Made by a program: the position numbers and the translations under genes. 64,000 nucleotides of DNA from Sphingobium sp. AP50. Its GTDB lineage: Bacteria; Pseudomonadota; Alphaproteobacteria; Sphingomonadales; Sphingomonadaceae. Each line of letters starts with the position of its first letter. Position 1 is the first letter of the stretch. A model generated the notes under the pieces. The model made no database searches. It was not told the origin of the DNA and worked only from the letters and a program-made list of their open reading frames with translations. Where the stretch lies: positions 1 through 64,000 of the forward strand of contig NZ_FNYZ01000005.1 of assembly GCF_900109095.1 (NCBI RefSeq), written 5' to 3'. Shown piece by piece: positions 63,701-64,000 of this stretch.

Positions 63701-64000
63701 AGCGCCTGTCCCTGCTGCTCGCCGCCGCCATCGCCGTCAGTTCGAGCGGGGCGATGGCCGCGCTCGCCATCGGCGCCAAGGCACCCGATTTCACCACGCG
63801 CGGCGCGATTGCGGGCAAGACCTTCACCGTCACCCTGTCGCACCAGTTGAAGCGGGGGCCGGTGGTGCTCTATTTCTTCCCCAAGGCGTTCACGCCGGGT
63901 TGTTCGGCCGAGGCGCGTGAGTTCGCCGAGAATATCGAGAAGTTCAAGGCGGCGGGCGCGACCGTGATCGGCATGTCGGCCGATCCGGTGGACGATCTGG
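63697..64000 (+). CDS. Exported peroxiredoxin (Bcp/AhpC type), cut by the window end
   Basis: The first 101 residues are in the window. Signal peptide (to MAALA, about residue 22) then a thioredoxin-fold peroxiredoxin: GAKAPDFTTRG, VLYFFPKAFTPGCSAEAREF with the peroxidatic Cys in TPGC, and TVIGMSADPVDDL. Export to the periplasm is not typical of Bcp. The rest lies beyond the window. Confidence 0.85.
   Translation, partial: MKRLSLLLAAAIAVSSSGAMAALAIGAKAPDFTTRGAIAGKTFTVTLSHQLKRGPVVLYFFPKAFTPGCSAEAREFAENIEKFKAAGATVIGMSADPVDDL

Overview
The window is GC-rich, almost fully coding chromosomal DNA from an alphaproteobacterium, most likely a sphingomonad (Sphingobium/Sphingomonas type). This rests on the gene families and their order: an atpHAGDC F1 operon, a PopZ (DUF2497) gene next to a TolC-family and a pcm-like gene, a large NAD-type glutamate dehydrogenase, a SusC-free TonB-dependent receptor of sphingomonad style, and DUF1289, DUF6481 and DUF2490 proteins. 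There is no phage, transposase or CRISPR array. The content is mostly housekeeping, with several small accessory modules.

Layout. 1-6.5 kb: a tiny membrane protein, a transaldolase, an outer-membrane DUF2490 protein, priA, and a complete yfiR-yfiN-yfiB cyclic-di-GMP signalling operon on the minus strand. 6.6-11.1 kb: a DUF1289 protein overlapping a metalloprotease-like TPR protein, the Ada DNA-alkylation repair regulator, and a membrane-anchored trypsin-like protease. 11.3-16.9 kb: the F1 part of ATP synthase, with a LysE-type exporter between atpA and atpG, a repeat between atpD and atpC, and a strong terminator. 17-25.6 kb: a large membrane protein pair, a lone CpaF ATPase, envelope proteins, an exported methyltransferase, an EamA transporter, OsmC, a PRC-barrel protein and a hydrolase. 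25.6-29.2 kb: YezD plus a TonB-dependent receptor, then a Phd/ParE-type toxin-antitoxin pair. 29.2-36.7 kb: panB, yfgM-like, bamB, der, a TusA-like protein, an Hpt protein, a luciferase-like oxidoreductase and an acyltransferase.

36.8-51.5 kb: a HerA-like ATPase, a MATE pump, valS, an SDR, an S9 peptidase, a Tat-exported adenosine-deaminase-like enzyme, popZ, tolC, pcm, tRNA-Cys, a spermidine-synthase-like protein, a DUF6481 protein and tRNA-Thr. 51.7-58 kb: a PAS protein and the 1554-residue NAD-glutamate dehydrogenase, ending at a near-perfect terminator. 58-62.4 kb: mlaA and, divergent from it, a four-gene set (PepSY-type membrane protein, DUF2271, DUF4198, ApbE) that looks like an extracytoplasmic flavin-based redox system behind a palindromic operator. 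62.7-64 kb: a lipoprotein, a VOC protein and the start of an exported peroxiredoxin.

The most interesting modules are the ApbE/DUF2271/PepSY/DUF4198 cluster with a visible flavinylation-type motif, the complete YfiRNB operon with all four YfiR cysteines, the exporter gene inside the ATP synthase operon, and a periplasmic deaminase whose HAGE active-site motif is changed. All family calls come from reading the sequence; no database search was run.
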